Shown here one piece after another: positions 36,677-45,438 of a stretch of DNA of 64,000 nucleotides (positions within the stretch are counted from its first letter, which is position 1; every line of letters begins with the position of its first letter). The notes beneath the pieces were generated by a model. The model was not told the DNA's origin, searched no databases, and saw only the letters and a list, made by a program, of their open reading frames with translations. Source of the DNA: Rhodococcus sp. H36-A4 (GTDB lineage Bacteria > Actinomycetota > Actinomycetes > Mycobacteriales > Mycobacteriaceae); NCBI RefSeq assembly GCF_027158005.1, contig NZ_JAPVLQ010000005.1, positions 310,001 through 374,000 on the forward strand, written 5' to 3'. The position numbers and the translations under genes are program-made.

Positions 36677-37489
36677 TCAGGCTACGTAGAAGGTCCCGAT
36701 CGTAGGAAGGAATCCGCAGCTCCGCGCCGGTGCAGCGGCATCTTCGACCGACTGAGTGGTAATGGAACCGGACGCGACGGCAAGGACGCGTCCCGGTCCG
36801 GTATCAGCAATACCGGAGACCGTGGCAGGCCCGCCCGGGTTGATGGCCGATGCTCCGGTCAACTCCTGGGTGCCGGTACGACGATTGTCGAGATTGAGCC
36901 ACGTCACGGTGAACGGTGACTCCTGCTGAGCAGCAAGGGGTGCTGTGCCGAGGGCGGTGAAAACGAAGCCGGCGTGGCCTGCTGCAGGTCCGGGAGGCGG
37001 AAGCGTTGCGGGGCCGGGTACGGCCAGCGCGGTGCCGATGGAATCTGCCGTGTCCGAGATGCAGCCTTTACCGATGGTCGGGTAGAGGAACTGCGCGATG
37101 ACCGGCCCGTCGGAAGGAGGCAGTTCTGGTCCGCCGCCACCGGATCCGTCGAGGAACGTGATGACCCTTGTAAGAGTGGCTTTCACCGTCTCGGGAATGG
37201 CGGGATTGTCCAGCAGCTGACGTGCCTGGGCGAGGAGATCGCCCTGCGGGCCCGCTGCGACGTCGGTCGGACCTGCGGCGGCACCCATGATGGCGGGGGC
37301 GAACGATGCAAGTGCTTCGATCTGCGCGTAGTCCGGCAGAGGCTGGTCCGGAGCGGGGAGGAACATGGGAGGCAGCTCGGCTGCAGGCGGTGCTGGCTCT
37401 GCAGAAGCAAAGGTCGGCAGCGCGAGCACAGCGGCGCATGCCACCGCCGCAACAGTGACGACTTTGCGTGTTACCCCGGTACGAAGCAC
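36677..37489 (-). CDS. Secreted protein of unknown function (family shared with 32908-33705)
   Basis: 270 residues; signal peptide with hydrophobic core 10-25 and a FASAEP cleavage site. A Pro-rich region follows. Motifs FLYPTIGKGC (first Cys), TVTWLNLDN, GPGRVLAVASG and SCGFLPTIGTFYVA repeat in the order seen in the gene at 32908-33705. The FxPTxG box occurs twice in each protein, suggesting two related strands or domains. No function is known to me. Confidence 0.75.
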   Translation of the reverse strand: MLRTGVTRKVVTVAAVACAAVLALPTFASAEPAPPAAELPPMFLPAPDQPLPDYAQIEALASFAPAIMGAAAGPTDVAAGPQGDLLAQARQLLDNPAIPETVKATLTRVITFLDGSGGGGPELPPSDGPVIAQFLYPTIGKGCISDTADSIGTALAVPGPATLPPPGPAAGHAGFVFTALGTAPLAAQQESPFTVTWLNLDNRRTGTQELTGASAINPGGPATVSGIADTGPGRVLAVASGSITTQSVEDAAAPARSCGFLPTIGTFYVA

Positions 37490-37851
37490 TTGATTTTCCC
37501 CATCCTGATCGTAAAACGGGCCATGAAGCGGTTGTTGGCTCGAGGGGTCACTCTATGTATCCGACCCTTGCTTGTACAGCCGGTACTTTCGGGCGTTGTC
37601 CGACTCTGTGCGGGCGCGACTCGGCATTGACCGTCCACGGACATTAGCGTGTTACAGAAGTGAATAGTGTGATTGGTGATGCAAATGTTATTTGTGAACA
37701 TCCATGACGATCGTCCACATTTTCTGTGAACCGCGTGGGCGAAGCCCGATCGGGTTCCCTATAAAAACCTTGATCGGGCTTCTTATAAGCTCGGCTGTCG
37801 ATCTCGAACCGAGACGACCGAACAGCACCGAGCGGGAGCGAGAGACAACAG
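37490..37851. promoter_or_regulatory. 362-base intergenic region upstream of pimE
   Basis: No gene is seen. The first half carries the presumed promoter of the secreted protein on the minus strand. Near pimE, GATCGGG followed by a TTC and TATAA element occurs twice, at 37748 and 37772 (24 bases apart). GAAGCCCGATC (37741-37751) pairs with GATCGGGCTTC (37772-37782), an 11-base inverted repeat. Together these suggest a promoter/operator for pimE. Confidence 0.4.
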
Positions 37852-39078
37852 GTGAACCGACTGGTTCGATACGCCCCCTTACTGCTTGCGCTGTCAGTCC
37901 TGGCCCGACTCGCCTGGGCCTTCGCAACGCCCAACGGGATGAACCTCGTCGACCTGCACGTCTACGTGGACGGTTCGGCAGCATTGCTGAAAGACGATCT
38001 CTACAACTTCACCTACTCGGTGAAGACTCCCGACTTTCCGCTTCCGTTCACCTATCCGCCGTTCGCAGCGTTGGTCTTCTTGCCATTGCACTATCTGCCG
38101 TTCACCGTCGTCGGGATCGCCTGGCAGTTGGCGACGATGGCAGCGATGTTCCTTCTCATCAAGCTCAGCCTCGGACTGATGCTCGGGGACGACGTGGCAG
38201 GCACCTTTCGGTGGACCCGCATCGCCATGGCATGGACAGCGCTGGCCCTGTGGACCGAACCCGTGCGCACTACTCTCGACTACGGGCAGGTCAACGTCTT
38301 CCTTGCACTGGGTGCCATCGTGGCGATCAGAAGTACGCGTTGGTGGGTGGCAGGTGGACTCATCGGTTTCGTCGCCGGAATCAAGCTCACGCCGGCGATA
38401 ACCGGGCTCTATTTCCTGGCCACGAAGCGCTGGAAGGCGGCGATCTTTTCTGCCGTCGCCTTCGCTGCCACGGTCGCGCTCAGTTACCTGGTTCTCGGCC
38501 ATCAAGCAGGGACCTACTTCACCACCCTCCTCGGTGACGCCGATCGAATCGGGCCGGTCGGCTCGGTGTGGAACCAGTCGCTGCGCGGAGCAATGAGCCG
38601 GATCGCCGGACACGACATCGGATCCGGGCCGCTGTGGATCGGCGGCGTCGTCATCGTCTCCGCTCTCGCAATCGCCGCATGGCGCTCGCTACGACGCGAC
38701 GATCGACTCGGCATCCTCCTTGTCGTTCAACTGTTGGGGCTGCTCATCTCACCGATCTCGTGGTCACACCACTGGGTATGGGTGATGCCGCTGCTCGTGT
38801 GGCTCGTACACGGGCCGGATCGCGATGCTCTTCTCACGCGGATCGTGGCCGGGTATTGGCTGGTGACCAGCGTCATCGGCATCCCCTGGATCCTCAGCTT
38901 CTTCCAGGAGTCGATCTGGCTCGTATCCCGTCCAGGAATACTCGCCTGGCTCGGAACCGTCGACGTACTCGGTGCACTCCTCGTCTACATCCTGGCGATC
39001 TACCTGGGAAGGCGACGGGTCAATCTCGAATCAGCAGCTTCTCGATCTCGCGAGCCAGATCCACGTCCTTCGACGTGA
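37852..39078 (+). CDS. pimE: Polyprenol-phosphate-mannose-dependent alpha-(1,2)-mannosyltransferase
   Basis: 408 residues, GT87 (GT-C fold), with about ten membrane segments; the first luminal loop has LVDLHVYVDGS with the acidic residues expected for catalysis. In M. tuberculosis, PimE adds the fifth mannose to phosphatidylinositol mannosides using polyprenyl-phosphomannose. The neighbours, a pterin dehydratase gene then mutT2, are the Rv1159-Rv1159A-Rv1160 order and support this name over other GT87 proteins. GTG start. The 3' end overlaps the opposite-strand dehydratase gene by 59 bases, which encodes the polar tail. Confidence 0.88.
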   Translation: MNRLVRYAPLLLALSVLARLAWAFATPNGMNLVDLHVYVDGSAALLKDDLYNFTYSVKTPDFPLPFTYPPFAALVFLPLHYLPFTVVGIAWQLATMAAMFLLIKLSLGLMLGDDVAGTFRWTRIAMAWTALALWTEPVRTTLDYGQVNVFLALGAIVAIRSTRWWVAGGLIGFVAGIKLTPAITGLYFLATKRWKAAIFSAVAFAATVALSYLVLGHQAGTYFTTLLGDADRIGPVGSVWNQSLRGAMSRIAGHDIGSGPLWIGGVVIVSALAIAAWRSLRRDDRLGILLVVQLLGLLISPISWSHHWVWVMPLLVWLVHGPDRDALLTRIVAGYWLVTSVIGIPWILSFFQESIWLVSRPGILAWLGTVDVLGALLVYILAIYLGRRRVNLESAASRSREPDPRPST

Positions 39079-39310
39079 GCCCGCCCTCGGAGTGCGTGGA
39101 CAGCGTGAAGGTCAACTTTCGCCATCGGATATCGATGTCGGGATGGTGCCCCGCAGCCTCGGCAGCGGTCGCCACCCTCGACACGAACTGGATCGCCGCC
39201 GGAAACGTCGGCAACTCGACCGTTCGGGTGATCGAGGAGTCATCGAGACTCCACTCCGGCAGACTGCTCAGTGCGTCGTCGATCTCGGCGTTGGACAGTA
39301 GTTCACTCAT
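39020..39310 (-). CDS. 4a-hydroxytetrahydrobiopterin dehydratase (PCD/DCoH)
   Basis: 96 residues. The family recycles 4a-hydroxy-tetrahydropterin to quinonoid dihydropterin; it also acts in molybdopterin or pterin repair. Typical motifs are LPEWSLDDSSITRT, AEAAGHHPDIDIRW with paired His, and the final LTSKDVDLAREIE. It matches Rv1159A in place and size. Divergent from mutT2 (16 bp). Confidence 0.93.
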   Translation of the reverse strand: MSELLSNAEIDDALSSLPEWSLDDSSITRTVELPTFPAAIQFVSRVATAAEAAGHHPDIDIRWRKLTFTLSTHSEGGLTSKDVDLAREIEKLLIRD

Positions 39311-39325
39311 GGGAACGATCCTGAC

Positions 39326-39754
39326 ATGACCGAAGCCGAAAAATCAGCTGGTTCCGCTCCCGACATCACCGCTCCCGCCGTCGTGGTGGCCGGTGCCATC
39401 GTCGCCGACGGGCTACTCCTACTCGCTCAGCGAGCCCGTCCACCGGAGCTCGCGGGTCTGTGGGAGCTTCCAGGAGGAAAGGTCGAACCCGGCGAAAGCG
39501 ACGCTCGGGCGTTGATGCGTGAGCTACACGAGGAGCTCGGCGTCGACACTTCTGTAGGAGTGCAGTTGGCCGGCGATGTCCCCCTCGGAGCCGGGCGAAT
39601 TCTGCGGGCCTATCGCGTGGAACTGGTCGCGGGATCGCCTGCCCCGCTGGATCATTCAGATCTACGGTGGGTCGACGCCGCAGGCCTGCGAGAGATGGAT
39701 CTGGTCGATGCGGACCGCGAATGGGTAACCGAACTTGCGCTGATGCTCAGGTAG
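39326..39754 (+). CDS. mutT2: Nudix (deoxy)nucleoside triphosphate pyrophosphohydrolase, MutT2-like
   Basis: 142 residues. The Nudix box runs from Gly51 to Val73 (GKVEPGE, then RELHEELGV), meeting GX5EX7REUXEEXGU. Relatives remove oxidised or unusual nucleotides such as 8-oxo-dGTP or 5-methyl-dCTP (M. tuberculosis MutT2). The substrate here is inferred from position. The final bases overlap the small basic protein gene on the other strand by 8 bp. Confidence 0.92.
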   Translation: MTEAEKSAGSAPDITAPAVVVAGAIVADGLLLLAQRARPPELAGLWELPGGKVEPGESDARALMRELHEELGVDTSVGVQLAGDVPLGAGRILRAYRVELVAGSPAPLDHSDLRWVDAAGLREMDLVDADREWVTELALMLR

Positions 39755-39923
39755 AGCGGGCCTTCTTCAGACCCTTCTTCAGGTCCTTGCCGGAGACGCC
39801 CTGATCTTCGAGCTTCTTCATCCTCATGATCACCACGGGACACTTGATGCAGCGTGTCTTCTTCCGGCAACATTTTTTCTTGGGCTTGAGGCCCGACACC
39901 TTCTTGGCCTTGATCTTGCCCAT
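39747..39923 (-). CDS. Small Lys/Cys-rich basic protein
   Basis: 58 residues, about one third lysine or arginine, with four cysteines in the pattern KKCCRKKTRCIKCP. This could bind zinc and nucleic acid, as small ribosome- or DNA-linked proteins do, but no family is recognised. ATG 39923 has no strong ribosome site; the frame extends upstream to 39986. It is divergent from typA. Codon use looks coding (AAG-rich lysines). Confidence 0.6.
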   Translation of the reverse strand: MGKIKAKKVSGLKPKKKCCRKKTRCIKCPVVIMRMKKLEDQGVSGKDLKKGLKKARST

Positions 39924-40111
39924 GTGAACGTCTCCGAAAATCTCGCATTTCAAGGTGAACTTGTGGAAAAGGGTACTGCGTGTCACAGGTCACCCTGGGG
40001 TAGCGGGTAAACTTGTTCAGTCGCGAGATTCTCGCGGTGCAGCGCGCTTCTCTAGCGTCATAAGCCCGCTAGCGAACAAGAGCCCGCATTCAACCCAGGA
40101 GAACCTTTCGC

Positions 40112-42049
40112 GTGAGCGCCCCAAGCAGTGCAGATAACATCGACAGCACCACCACCTTTCGCAACGTAGCCATCGTTGCACACGTCGACCATGGCAAGAC
40201 CACGCTGGTCGACGCCATGCTCCGGCAGTCGGGAGCGTTCGAGGAACGCGCCGAAGCGATCGATCGCGTGATGGACTCGGGTGACCTCGAGAGGGAAAAG
40301 GGCATCACGATTCTGGCCAAGAACACGGCCGTTCACCGACGTAACCCCGACGGCACCATGACCGTCATCAACGTCATCGACACCCCCGGGCACGCCGACT
40401 TCGGTGGCGAGGTCGAACGCGGCCTGTCCATGGTCGACGGCGTCGTCCTTCTCGTCGATGCATCAGAGGGTCCGCTACCGCAGACCCGCTTCGTGCTGCG
40501 CAAGGCGCTCGCTGCGTCGCTGCCCGTCATCTTGGTCGTGAACAAGACCGATCGACCCGACGCACGAATCGAAGAGGTCGTCTCCGAGAGTCACGACCTG
40601 CTTCTCGATCTCGCTTCCGACCTCGACGACGAAGCCTCCGAGGCTGCCGAGCTCGCCCTCGACCTTCCTGTTCTCTACGCCTCCGGCCGTGAGGGCAAGG
40701 CATCGAAGGTTCAGCCCGAGAATGGCAACGCTCCCGATGCGGAGAACCTCGACGAACTGTTCGAGGTCCTGCTGAGCTACGTTCCTGCTCCCAAGGGAAG
40801 CGTCGACGCACCTCTGCAGGCACACGTCACCAACCTCGATGCTTCCGCATTCTTGGGTCGCCTCGCTCTGGTTCGCATCCACAACGGCCAGCTCAGCAAG
40901 GGCCAGACCGTGAGCTGGATGCGTGAGATCGACGGCGAGCCCGTCGTCCAGAAGACGAAGATCACCGAGCTGCTCAACACCATCGGTGTCGAGCGCGTAC
41001 CGGGTGAGAAGGGTGTTGCAGGTGACATCGTCGCCGTTGCAGGCTTCCCTGACATCATGATCGGTGACACCCTCGCCGACCTCGAGAACCCTGTCGCATT
41101 GCCGCGGATCACCGTCGACCAGCCGGCGATCTCGGTCACCATCGGCACCAACACGAGCCCGCTCGTCGGCCGCGTCAGTGGTCACAAGCTGACCTCGCGC
41201 ATGGTCAAGAGCCGTCTCGATCAGGAACTCGTCGGCAACGTCTCGCTGAAGGTTCTCGACATCGGCCGTCCCGATGCCTGGGAGGTCCAGGGTCGTGGTG
41301 AGTTGGCCCTCGCCATCCTCGTCGAGCAGATGCGTCGTGAAGGCTTCGAGCTGACCGTCGGCAAGCCTCAGGTGGTCACCCGTCAGGTCGACGGCAAGCT
41401 GCATGAGCCGTTCGAAGAACTGACCGTCGACTCCCCGGAGGAATACCTCGGCGGTGTCACTCAGTTGCTCGCCGCACGCAAGGGCAAGATGGTGCAGATG
41501 ACGAACCACGGCGCAGGTTGGGTTCGTATGGAGTTCATCGTTCCCTCGCGTGGCCTCATCGGTTTCCGCACCGACTTCCTCACCGACACGCGTGGCACCG
41601 GTATCGCCAACGCTGTCTTCCATGGTTACGGACCGTGGGCAGGGGAGATTCGCGCACGCCACACCGGTTCGCTCGTCTCCGACCGCGCAGGCAGCGTCAC
41701 CCCGTTCGCGATGATCCAGCTGGCGGACCGCGGCACATTCTTCGTCGAGCCGGGCGTCGACACGTACGAGGGCATGGTCGTGGGCATCAACCCGCGTCAG
41801 GAAGACCTCGACATCAACGTCACACGCGAGAAGAAGCTGACGAACATGCGTCAGTCTTCGGCAGACGTGATGGAGACTCTCGCCAAGCCGAAGAAGATGG
41901 ACCTGGAAATGGCCATGGAATTCTGTGCAGTCGACGAGTGCGTCGAAGTGACCCCCGAGGTCGTTCGCGTCCGTAAGGTGCACCTCGATTCCAACGAGCG
42001 CGCTCGTGAGCGTTCGCGCAGCAAGTCGCGTGACAAGGCTGCTCTCTAA
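40112..42049 (+). CDS. typA: Translational GTPase TypA/BipA
   Basis: 645-residue ribosome-binding GTPase related to EF-G, important in stress and low-temperature ribosome assembly. G1 is AHVDHGKTT (about 23-31), G2 KGITI with DLEREKG, G3 [12 protein letters not shown]4 NKTDRPDAR. The C-terminal TypA-specific domain includes [23 protein letters not shown] and [12 protein letters not shown]. The last 15 residues are basic. GTG start follows AGGAGA. The order typA-lpqW-mshB matches mycobacteria. Confidence 0.98.
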   Translation: MSAPSSADNIDSTTTFRNVAIVAHVDHGKTTLVDAMLRQSGAFEERAEAIDRVMDSGDLEREKGITILAKNTAVHRRNPDGTMTVINVIDTPGHADFGGEVERGLSMVDGVVLLVDASEGPLPQTRFVLRKALAASLPVILVVNKTDRPDARIEEVVSESHDLLLDLASDLDDEASEAAELALDLPVLYASGREGKASKVQPENGNAPDAENLDELFEVLLSYVPAPKGSVDAPLQAHVTNLDASAFLGRLALVRIHNGQLSKGQTVSWMREIDGEPVVQKTKITELLNTIGVERVPGEKGVAGDIVAVAGFPDIMIGDTLADLENPVALPRITVDQPAISVTIGTNTSPLVGRVSGHKLTSRMVKSRLDQELVGNVSLKVLDIGRPDAWEVQGRGELALAILVEQMRREGFELTVGKPQVVTRQVDGKLHEPFEELTVDSPEEYLGGVTQLLAARKGKMVQMTNHGAGWVRMEFIVPSRGLIGFRTDFLTDTRGTGIANAVFHGYGPWAGEIRARHTGSLVSDRAGSVTPFAMIQLADRGTFFVEPGVDTYEGMVVGINPRQEDLDINVTREKKLTNMRQSSADVMETLAKPKKMDLEMAMEFCAVDECVEVTPEVVRVRKVHLDSNERARERSRSKSRDKAAL

Positions 42050-42080
42050 AGAGCGGTAGCTTTCGTATATTGCGCTGGAC

Positions 42081-42129
42081 GCGCGTGTATGCGCAGTCGG
42101 TCTCGACAGAAGACTGCGCATACACGCGC
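42081..42129. terminator. 18-bp hairpin between typA and lpqW
   Basis: Arms 42081-42098 and 42112-42129 pair perfectly over 18 bases (outer GCGCGTGTATGCGCAG), with a 13-base loop. It starts 31 bases after the typA stop and ends 13 bases before the lpqW ATG. It may end typA transcripts and, if read through, sit in the lpqW leader beside its ribosome site. Confidence 0.6.
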
Positions 42130-42142
42130 TACGACGAAGGAG

Positions 42143-43876
42143 ATGCATTTGCGGCGAGCGCGCCCCCTGGGCATCGGCACCATCGCCTTGGTTCTGCCCA
42201 CTCTGGTTCTCGCAGCATGCACCGCCAACCCGCCGCCTCCGGTCGAGAGCGAACCGACACCCGTCATCACGACGACGGAAGTTCCCGTCGAAACCGGAGA
42301 TCCCGTCGTCGTCGCAATCGACGATGTCGGCATCGGATTCAATCCGCACCTCTTGTCGGACCAGTCGCCTGCCAACTCCGCGGTGAGCGCGCTCGTCCTA
42401 CCGAGTCCGTTTCGGCCGGCCACCGATCCGTCCAACCCCGCGGTCACCGTGTGGGTCCAGGACCCTTCGCTGTTGTTGTCGGCGGAGGTGACGTCGCAGA
42501 ATCCGTTCACGGTCACCTATCAGCTCCGCAACGAAGCTCAGTGGTCCGACAGTTCGCCGATAGCCGCCGAGGATTTTCGGTATCTCTGGCAACAGATGAT
42601 CTCGCAACCCGGAGTCGTCGACCCGGCAGGATACGGCCTCATCGACAACGTTGCCTCGTCCGGTGGGGGCAAGAGCGTTGCCGTGACATTCGCTGAGCCA
42701 TATCAGAATTGGCAACGGCTCTTCTCCGATTTGCTCCCGAGTCATCTCCTCAAAGATTCCCCCGGTGGCTTCGAAACCGGTCTCGTGGACAACGTGCCGG
42801 TCTCCGGCGGTCAGTTCAGTATCAAGTCGATCGACGAAGGACGAGACGAAATCCTTCTCGAACGCAACGATCGGTTCTGGGACGAACCGGCGAAGCCTGA
42901 CCGAATTCTGCTTCGTCGAGGTGGGACCTCTGCCCAGCTTGCGGACTCGCTTCGGTCGAAAGACGCTCAAGTAGCCCAGGTTCGGGCAAGTACCGCTACG
43001 AGGGCGCAGCTCGCGGCAATACCAGGGGTTCGTACCGACGTCAGATTTCAGCCACGCGTTCTCGATCTGACCCTCAACGGCCGAACCGCGATGCTTTCGG
43101 ATCCAAATGTGCGAGCGGGGATCCTCGGCCTTCTCGATCCGGCACTGTTGTCGACGGTTGCAGCCGGGACAGGGTCGGCCGATCACCCAGCGCGCGCTCA
43201 ACTGTCGAGTCCGTCGGACCCTGGTTATGCCCCAACTGCTCCTGCTCCGATCGATCGCCAGAGCGCGCTGGCACTACTCGCCGGAGCCGGATTCGTGCCA
43301 GGTCCAGACGGGGCGCTCGAAAAAGACGGATTGCCAGTCGAATTCGTCATCGGAGCAGTAGAGGACGATTCCACCTCGCTCGCCGTCGCGAACACAGTTG
43401 CCGACCAACTTGCAGGCGTGGGCATCAATGCATCGGTGACCCCGTTGCCACCCGAAGAGTTGTACAGCACGGCACTCGTAGACGGCGGGGTCGACGCAGT
43501 GGTCGGATGGACAAGTGTAGGACACGATCCGGCGACCGTGATGGCGTCGAGATTCGGATGCCCACCGGCGCCGGCCCCGACTCAGTCGGGTGTCACCGAC
43601 GATGCCAAGGCGCGTCCGCCGAGCAATCTCTCCGGTTTATGTGTGCCGGAGTTGCAGAATTCGGTGAATCTGGCTCTACGCGGCGAACTTCCGGCGGACC
43701 GGCTGGTTGCCGAAGCGGAGCCGAAGTTGTGGGCGTTGTCCGCAGTTCTTCCGATCATGCAGGATTCGTCCGTCGTTGCCGTGAGCAGCGGTGTCGAAGG
43801 TGTGTCGTTGGCAGGACCGATCGAGGTAGGCATCTTCGGTGATGCTGCGCAGTGGATGAGGACCAAGACCAAGTGA
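42143..43876 (+). CDS. lpqW: LpqW-like substrate-binding lipoprotein (lipomannan/PIM regulation)
   Basis: 577 residues. Signal peptide with lipobox LAAC near residue 28, then a periplasmic oligopeptide-binding-type (SBP_bac_5) fold: VWVQDPSLLLSAEVTSQNPF, NEAQWSDSSPIAAEDF, NDRFWDEPAKPDRI. In mycobacteria LpqW modulates PimE output, steering lipids to PIMs or LAM; pimE lies 3 kb upstream here. ATG 42143 after GAAGGAG is chosen; the upstream ATG at 42089 lies inside the hairpin. The end overlaps mshB. Confidence 0.88.
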   Translation: MHLRRARPLGIGTIALVLPTLVLAACTANPPPPVESEPTPVITTTEVPVETGDPVVVAIDDVGIGFNPHLLSDQSPANSAVSALVLPSPFRPATDPSNPAVTVWVQDPSLLLSAEVTSQNPFTVTYQLRNEAQWSDSSPIAAEDFRYLWQQMISQPGVVDPAGYGLIDNVASSGGGKSVAVTFAEPYQNWQRLFSDLLPSHLLKDSPGGFETGLVDNVPVSGGQFSIKSIDEGRDEILLERNDRFWDEPAKPDRILLRRGGTSAQLADSLRSKDAQVAQVRASTATRAQLAAIPGVRTDVRFQPRVLDLTLNGRTAMLSDPNVRAGILGLLDPALLSTVAAGTGSADHPARAQLSSPSDPGYAPTAPAPIDRQSALALLAGAGFVPGPDGALEKDGLPVEFVIGAVEDDSTSLAVANTVADQLAGVGINASVTPLPPEELYSTALVDGGVDAVVGWTSVGHDPATVMASRFGCPPAPAPTQSGVTDDAKARPPSNLSGLCVPELQNSVNLALRGELPADRLVAEAEPKLWALSAVLPIMQDSSVVAVSSGVEGVSLAGPIEVGIFGDAAQWMRTKTK

Positions 43877-44757
43877 GACTGTTGCTCGTTCATGCGCATC
43901 CGGACGACGAAACCATCACCACCGGTGGAACTATCGCGCACTACGCGCGAGCCGGAGTCGAGGTTACGGTCCTCACGTGCTCGCTCGGCGAGGAAGGCGA
44001 AGTCATCGGTGACCGATGGGCAGGCCTTGTCGCAGACCGGGCCGATCAGCTCGGTGGATACCGAATTCTCGAATTGCACACGGCGCTTACGGTTCTCGGT
44101 GCCCAAAGACCGACATTCTTGGGTGGCGCCGGACGGTGGCGCGACTCCGGGATGGCGGGTACCCCGGCGGCGCTGAATCCGCGTGCGTTCGTCAACGCCG
44201 ACCGTGACGAGGCTCTGTCGGCAATGCTTTCGGTCGTCCGCACGGTCCGGCCCCACGTCGTCATCGCCTACGACCCGGAGGGTGGGTACGGACATCCCGA
44301 CCATCAGCAAGTGCATTCGCTGGTGACGGAGGCCGTCGATATCGCAGACAGTGACCGCTACCAGGATGTCGGCGCACCGTGGGCACCGCAGAAGCTCTAC
44401 TGGACCGTCACCGGCGAAAAACAGCTTGTGCGTGGATTGGATTCGATCACGGACATTCCCGACGGCTGGCGAATGCCCGAGCCCAGTGAACTGCCCAGTG
44501 TGCCCGAGGCGACCATCACCACCTCGCTCGACGTGAGCAGCGTTCTCGACAGCAAACGCGCTGCTCTCGAAGCGCACGCCACCCAGGTGACTGTCGCGCC
44601 TTCGGGCACCGAGTACGCCTTGTCGAACAACATCGCGCAGCCGATCCTGGCTGAAGAACAGTTCGTTCTCGTTCGAGGCGATCGCGGAGAAGTCGATGCG
44701 TCGGGTAGGGAAAGTGACCTGTTTTCCGGCGTCGTAGAATATGATCTTTATCACTAG
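43873..44757 (+). CDS. mshB: N-acetyl-GlcN-inositol deacetylase (mycothiol biosynthesis)
   Basis: 294 residues. Zinc-dependent LmbE-fold deacetylase forming GlcN-Ins for mycothiol. Ligands are in VHAHPDDE (His and Asp early) and GHPDHQQVH (second His); CSLGEEGEVIGDRW is near-identical to the known MshB. GTG at 43873 overlaps the lpqW stop (GTGA), a usual coupling; GTG 43852 would add seven residues. Its place after lpqW matches Rv1170. Confidence 0.95.
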   Translation: MRLLLVHAHPDDETITTGGTIAHYARAGVEVTVLTCSLGEEGEVIGDRWAGLVADRADQLGGYRILELHTALTVLGAQRPTFLGGAGRWRDSGMAGTPAALNPRAFVNADRDEALSAMLSVVRTVRPHVVIAYDPEGGYGHPDHQQVHSLVTEAVDIADSDRYQDVGAPWAPQKLYWTVTGEKQLVRGLDSITDIPDGWRMPEPSELPSVPEATITTSLDVSSVLDSKRAALEAHATQVTVAPSGTEYALSNNIAQPILAEEQFVLVRGDRGEVDASGRESDLFSGVVEYDLYH

Positions 44758-44798
44758 ATCTTCTTCAGTGCGGTCGGCCGAGCAGGGGAACACACAAG

Positions 44799-44957
44799 AT
44801 GTACAACTGGGTCGTGCAAGACGCCATCGTTGCGTTCGTCAATTCGTTGATACCGGATTTCCCCCGTCAGGAGATGCTGTATCAGTCCGGCCTCACCGAT
44901 CTCGCGTCCGCGCTGAGCAACCTGCTGACCGCTTTGGGATACCCGCCGGTCTCCTGA
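44799..44957 (+). CDS. Small protein, 52 residues, unknown
   Basis: Complete frame beginning MYNWVVQDAIVAFVNSLIPD and ending LLTALGYPPVS, with AGGGGA placed 8-13 bases before ATG. Composition is hydrophobic/amphipathic without a clear membrane span. It lies between mshB and the Rv1171-like membrane gene and could be part of their operon. No family recognised. Confidence 0.5.
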   Translation: MYNWVVQDAIVAFVNSLIPDFPRQEMLYQSGLTDLASALSNLLTALGYPPVS

Positions 44958-44985
44958 CCGCGGGGAGTACGCCAGTATTGGCTAC

Positions 44986-45438
44986 ATGATCTCGAAGGCC
45001 GCATCCAATGCTGTCGTCCTCGTGTCGAGGGCAACGCTCGCAGTACTTATTTTCGACGGCTTTCTCTGCGGCGTGCTGTCCGTATTCTTCCTCCCGGCCT
45101 ACCTCGGGCCGGTGCCCTTTCCAGTCAGCGCACTGCTGGCGGGAATCGCCAACGTGATGCTTCTCTACGCCGCGCGCAAAGTAGCAGAACGACCCCTCGC
45201 CATCGCGTCGCCGCTGATTGCTTGGGGTGTCGCAGTGCTGGTCTGCATGTTCGGTGGCCCCGGCGGCGATGTGCTGTTGCTTTCCGATTGGCGGACGGCA
45301 TTGTTGCTGATAGCAGGTATCGCCCCGGCTGGAGTTCTGTTGTTCACCTGGAGGCTGACAGCGCTCACATCAGCCCCGCATGGAAGCCGGCCGCCCGCAG
45401 CGCATCCTCGATCATCGCCGGAGTCAACCGCCCGGTGA
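44986..45438 (+). CDS. Small membrane protein (Rv1171-like)
   Basis: 150 residues with four hydrophobic segments (about 10-35, 42-62, 70-90, 100-122), then a polar Pro/Ser-rich tail of about 25 residues encoded in the 74 bases that overlap the UDG gene on the other strand. Position after mshB corresponds to Rv1171, a conserved protein of unknown function. CAGTAT (44973-44978) is seven bases before the ATG. Confidence 0.75.
   Translation: MISKAASNAVVLVSRATLAVLIFDGFLCGVLSVFFLPAYLGPVPFPVSALLAGIANVMLLYAARKVAERPLAIASPLIAWGVAVLVCMFGGPGGDVLLLSDWRTALLLIAGIAPAGVLLFTWRLTALTSAPHGSRPPAAHPRSSPESTAR

Noticed and set aside
32908-37489. Integrated mobile element around the secreted proteins
   Set aside because: No transposase, integrase, terminal repeats or tRNA boundary seen; codon use looks native.
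39985-40111. Riboswitch or structured leader before typA
   Set aside because: Only short stems (GCGAG/CTCGC and CTAGCG/CGCTAG) are present; they match no leader I know.
40475-42349. Long minus-strand frame opposite typA and lpqW
   Set aside because: It is the mirror of high-GC codons of typA; composition is unlike proteins and it has no recognisable motif.
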